Positions 61,655-64,000 of a stretch of DNA of 64,000 nt are shown one piece after another. The notes beneath the pieces were generated by a model that had not been told where the DNA came from, did no database searches, and was given only the letters and a program-made list of their open reading frames with translations. Made by a program: the position numbers and the translations under genes. Position 1 is the stretch's first letter. The number at the start of each line of letters is the position of its first letter. The DNA comes from Megaleporinus macrocephalus (Eukaryota; Chordata; Actinopteri; Characiformes; Anostomidae). The stretch covers positions 18,235,524 to 18,299,523 of the forward strand of contig CM038716.1 in assembly GCA_021613375.1 (NCBI GenBank), given 5' to 3'.

Positions 61655-62564
61655 TAGAGATGGACCAATCAGTGTGTTTGAGGCCGATTCCGAACGCTGA
61701 TCACTTTTCAGCACAACCGGCCGATAGCCGATACCGATAGAGGGCGGGGCTATATGCCACGGCAAGGCTACATGTAGTTATTAGCGCAAGCAAGTCATGA
61801 AACATGGTCTAAACTGGTGTATTACCAATTTTAACGAGCTCATGTGAAACAGCGTAATATTTTTTAACAAATCAAACAAATATCGCCAATACTGCAATCA
61901 ATACATTTTAATTCAAAACGAAAAAGCAAATTAAATACATGCAGTCAAAACTGACTCTTAAGTTATTTTAAACAAAAACTGTAATCATTAAATGTAGATC
62001 TTGAATTGTTGCTGCTGTGCTGTTCGTACCGGTCAGATCTGTTCTGCACGGTGTTCTGGGTTGTTTGTTTTGTGCTAGCTGCGCGTGCTAGCTCGGCTGT
62101 TTGCTGATAGTCACTGTATTCAGCCGCGTGGTGTACTCTTAAGTGCCGTATTAGATTAGTAGTGTTAAATGTCTTTGGTTCCCCCACGAGACACGTTAAT
62201 TTTACACATTTTACATAATTTACAAAACGCCCTGGATGAATCTTAGTCACATACGGTAAAACACTGCCAGACGGACGACATGCTTTCTATCAGCGCATGC
62301 TTTTCTCGCGAGGCCGCTGCTTCAGTCAGTCTGTTGAAAATGAAAGGGTATGTATTTCCACCTAGTGGTTCAGATAGGAGGGGGTTTCATGGAGGGCTCA
62401 TCTTCCTGGATGAAATGCTAGCTGTAAATACAGAAATTAGGCTCATTTGTTCGACCGGCTCTCGGGAACGGCTACATTGGAGAAATATCGGCTGATCACG
62501 ATCACATATTTTGATTAAAAATCTGCCGAAACCAATACATAGCCGATCGATCCTTCCATCTCTA
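61655..62564 (-). mobile_element. hAT element, copy B, complete with 8-bp target duplication
   Basis: The left end tagagatggaccaatcag and right end gatcgatccttccatctcta are inverted repeats (TAGAGATGGA). The element is flanked on both sides by TATAAAAC (61647-61654 and 62565-62572), an exact 8-bp duplication as expected for hAT. Length is 910 bp. The minus strand at 62250-61963 has an open frame with KTFNTTNLIRHLRVHHAAEY, the second half of a BED zinc finger, but no catalytic domain. It is therefore a deleted derivative of an autonomous hAT. Confidence 0.88.
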
Positions 62565-62572
62565 TATAAAAC

Positions 62573-63356
62573 CCATTTATTGGATAACTTGCAACCTTCT
62601 CGCGGTCTGCAGAGCAGAGGGAAATGCCTGATTTAAATCCAAATTATAGCAATAACAGATTTACAGATGCAGTGTGCTAACCTCATTGTTTTCTTGCGTG
62701 ATAGAAAACTGTTAAGCTGTGCCTCTGGCCTGCTGAGCTTGTGCTGCTCATAGAGAGTGGTGAGGTGGCAGTCATGCAGAGGGGGTGACACAGAGCTGAC
62801 ATGGAACCCTTTGGGGGTTTCTAGGGTCTAGGAGATGACCCCATTAGTGCAGAGGGAGCAAAGGACACAGACACTAATGACTGTTAGAGTGCACTGCCCA
62901 CAGCCACACACACACACACACACACACTCACACTTTAATGCTTCTCAGTGGGTTCCTGCAGGTGCAACCCATGCAGCCAAGCTGCGACTGAGCTGTCAGG
63001 ACTCTGTAAGGCATCACCCGAATTTTGCATCATGTGCTCAACTCATCATGTGTTTATTCTTTCTTTCTTATTAAGTGTGGCCGCATAATCTCAGTCCCCC
63101 TTTGTATCATAGACACCCTGTGCAGGTGTCGTCTACTTCTCTGTTTTCTGCGTTAAATGTCTTTGGGCAAACCTGCTGCTGTGTCCTCCGACAGAAAAGC
63201 TATCAAACTGCCTTTACAACACCAGAGTGTCTATTGTTGTTGCTCTATTGTTAGACACAATATCAAAGGTGTACTTTTAACACTGAATGGAAAGCATTGT
63301 GAACTTAAATCAAGCGTAAATTAGCCTCGGGAGACCTTAAGTAAGAGAGAATTTAG
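62573..63356. other. Intron sequence between hAT copies, no gene seen
   Basis: Apart from the CA repeat I see no exon, repeat or motif. The expected next brip1 exon is not here. Confidence 0.5.
62905..62927. repeat. (CA)n microsatellite
   Basis: A short pure CA run between hAT copies B and C, in brip1 intron 15. Confidence 0.9.
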
Positions 63357-64000
63357 TAGAGATGGACCGATCAGCGTTTTTGAGTTCGATTCCGATCGCC
63401 TTTCAGCGTGTTTGGCCGATAGCCGTTACCGATAGAGGGTGGCACGGTATACGCCACGGCAGGGCTACATGTAGTTATTAGCGCAAGAAAGTCATGAAAC
63501 ATGGTCGAGCTCATGTGAAACAGCATTGTATTTTTTACAAAATTAACAGTAAGTAAACAAAGTAAGTCAAACAAATATCCCCAATACTGCAATCATTAAA
63601 TTTAAACCCTTAATTTAAAACTAAAAAAGCAAATTAAACAATCTGCAATCATTAAATGTAGATCTTGAGCTGCTGCTGTACTGTTCATACCGTCAGATCT
63701 GGTCTGATCAGTGTTCTGGGTTGCAGTGTGTCCGCATGCAGTGTTGTATCAGATTAGTAGAGTTAAATATCTTTGTCTTGGTTCCTCAACGAGACACGCT
63801 GATTTTACGCATTTTAAAAGCGCCCTGGATGAGTCTGTCATGTACAGTAAACACTGCCAGACGGACGACATACTTTCTATATGCACATGCTTTTCTGGTG
63901 TCGCCGCTGCTTTAGTCAGTCTGTGGAAAATGAAAGGGTATGTATTTCCAACTAGTGCTTCAGATAGGAATTGCAGGGAGGGGGTTCTTCTCTTCCTGGA
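63357..64000 (-). mobile_element. hAT element, copy C, cut by the window end
   Basis: It starts tagagatggaccgatcagcg and follows copy B through gggctacatgtagttattag, cagcattgtat, atactgcaatcattaa, actgccagacggacgacata and tttccaactagtgcttcaga. The right terminus lies past 64000. The strand is given by analogy with the BED frame of copy B. Confidence 0.8.

Overview
This window is vertebrate, almost certainly teleost, nuclear DNA. It holds three intron-containing genes whose spliced products match human CCDC9, PPM1D and BRIP1. The intergenic DNA and introns are AT-rich and carry fish-type dispersed repeats: Tc1/mariner remnants, hAT elements, foldback elements and L2-type 3' tails. Species cannot be fixed; an otophysan fish is a weak guess. 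I found no prokaryotic feature, CRISPR array, rRNA or tRNA.

Layout. 1-5.1 kb: mostly non-coding, with a possible terminal exon/3'UTR on the minus strand below 1602 and a hAT-like relic. 5.7-18.2 kb (minus): ccdc9, 13 coding exons, 712 residues. 18.2-19.9 kb: shared head-to-head promoter interval. 19.9-24.4 kb (plus): ppm1d/WIP1, 6 coding exons, 548 residues, with its 3'UTR to about 25.28 kb. 25.4-28.0 kb: transposon remnants. 28.7 kb to beyond the window (plus): brip1/FANCJ. Fifteen coding exons (826 codons) are present, ending at 60211 inside the second helicase domain. The C-terminal exons lie past 64000. Two large brip1 introns (33.6-40.2 kb and 46.1-59.8 kb) hold repeats plus GC-richer stretches that could be regulatory. 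The last 7 kb contains three copies of one hAT family, one with an exact 8-bp target duplication.

Function. PPM1D is the p53-induced PP2C phosphatase that switches off DNA-damage signalling. BRIP1 is the Fe-S helicase of interstrand-crosslink repair. They are co-oriented with only 4.3 kb between their coding regions. CCDC9 is an RNA-binding, exon-junction-complex-associated protein and shares the ppm1d promoter interval. All exon joins were set by hand, by keeping the reading frame across GT-AG (one GC-AG) boundaries and comparing with remembered human proteins. No transcript or database search was available. I did not find a convincing new biological system. The most checkable novelties are a likely duplicated exon and a possible alternative last exon in ccdc9, its GC-AG intron, and the intact hAT insertion.
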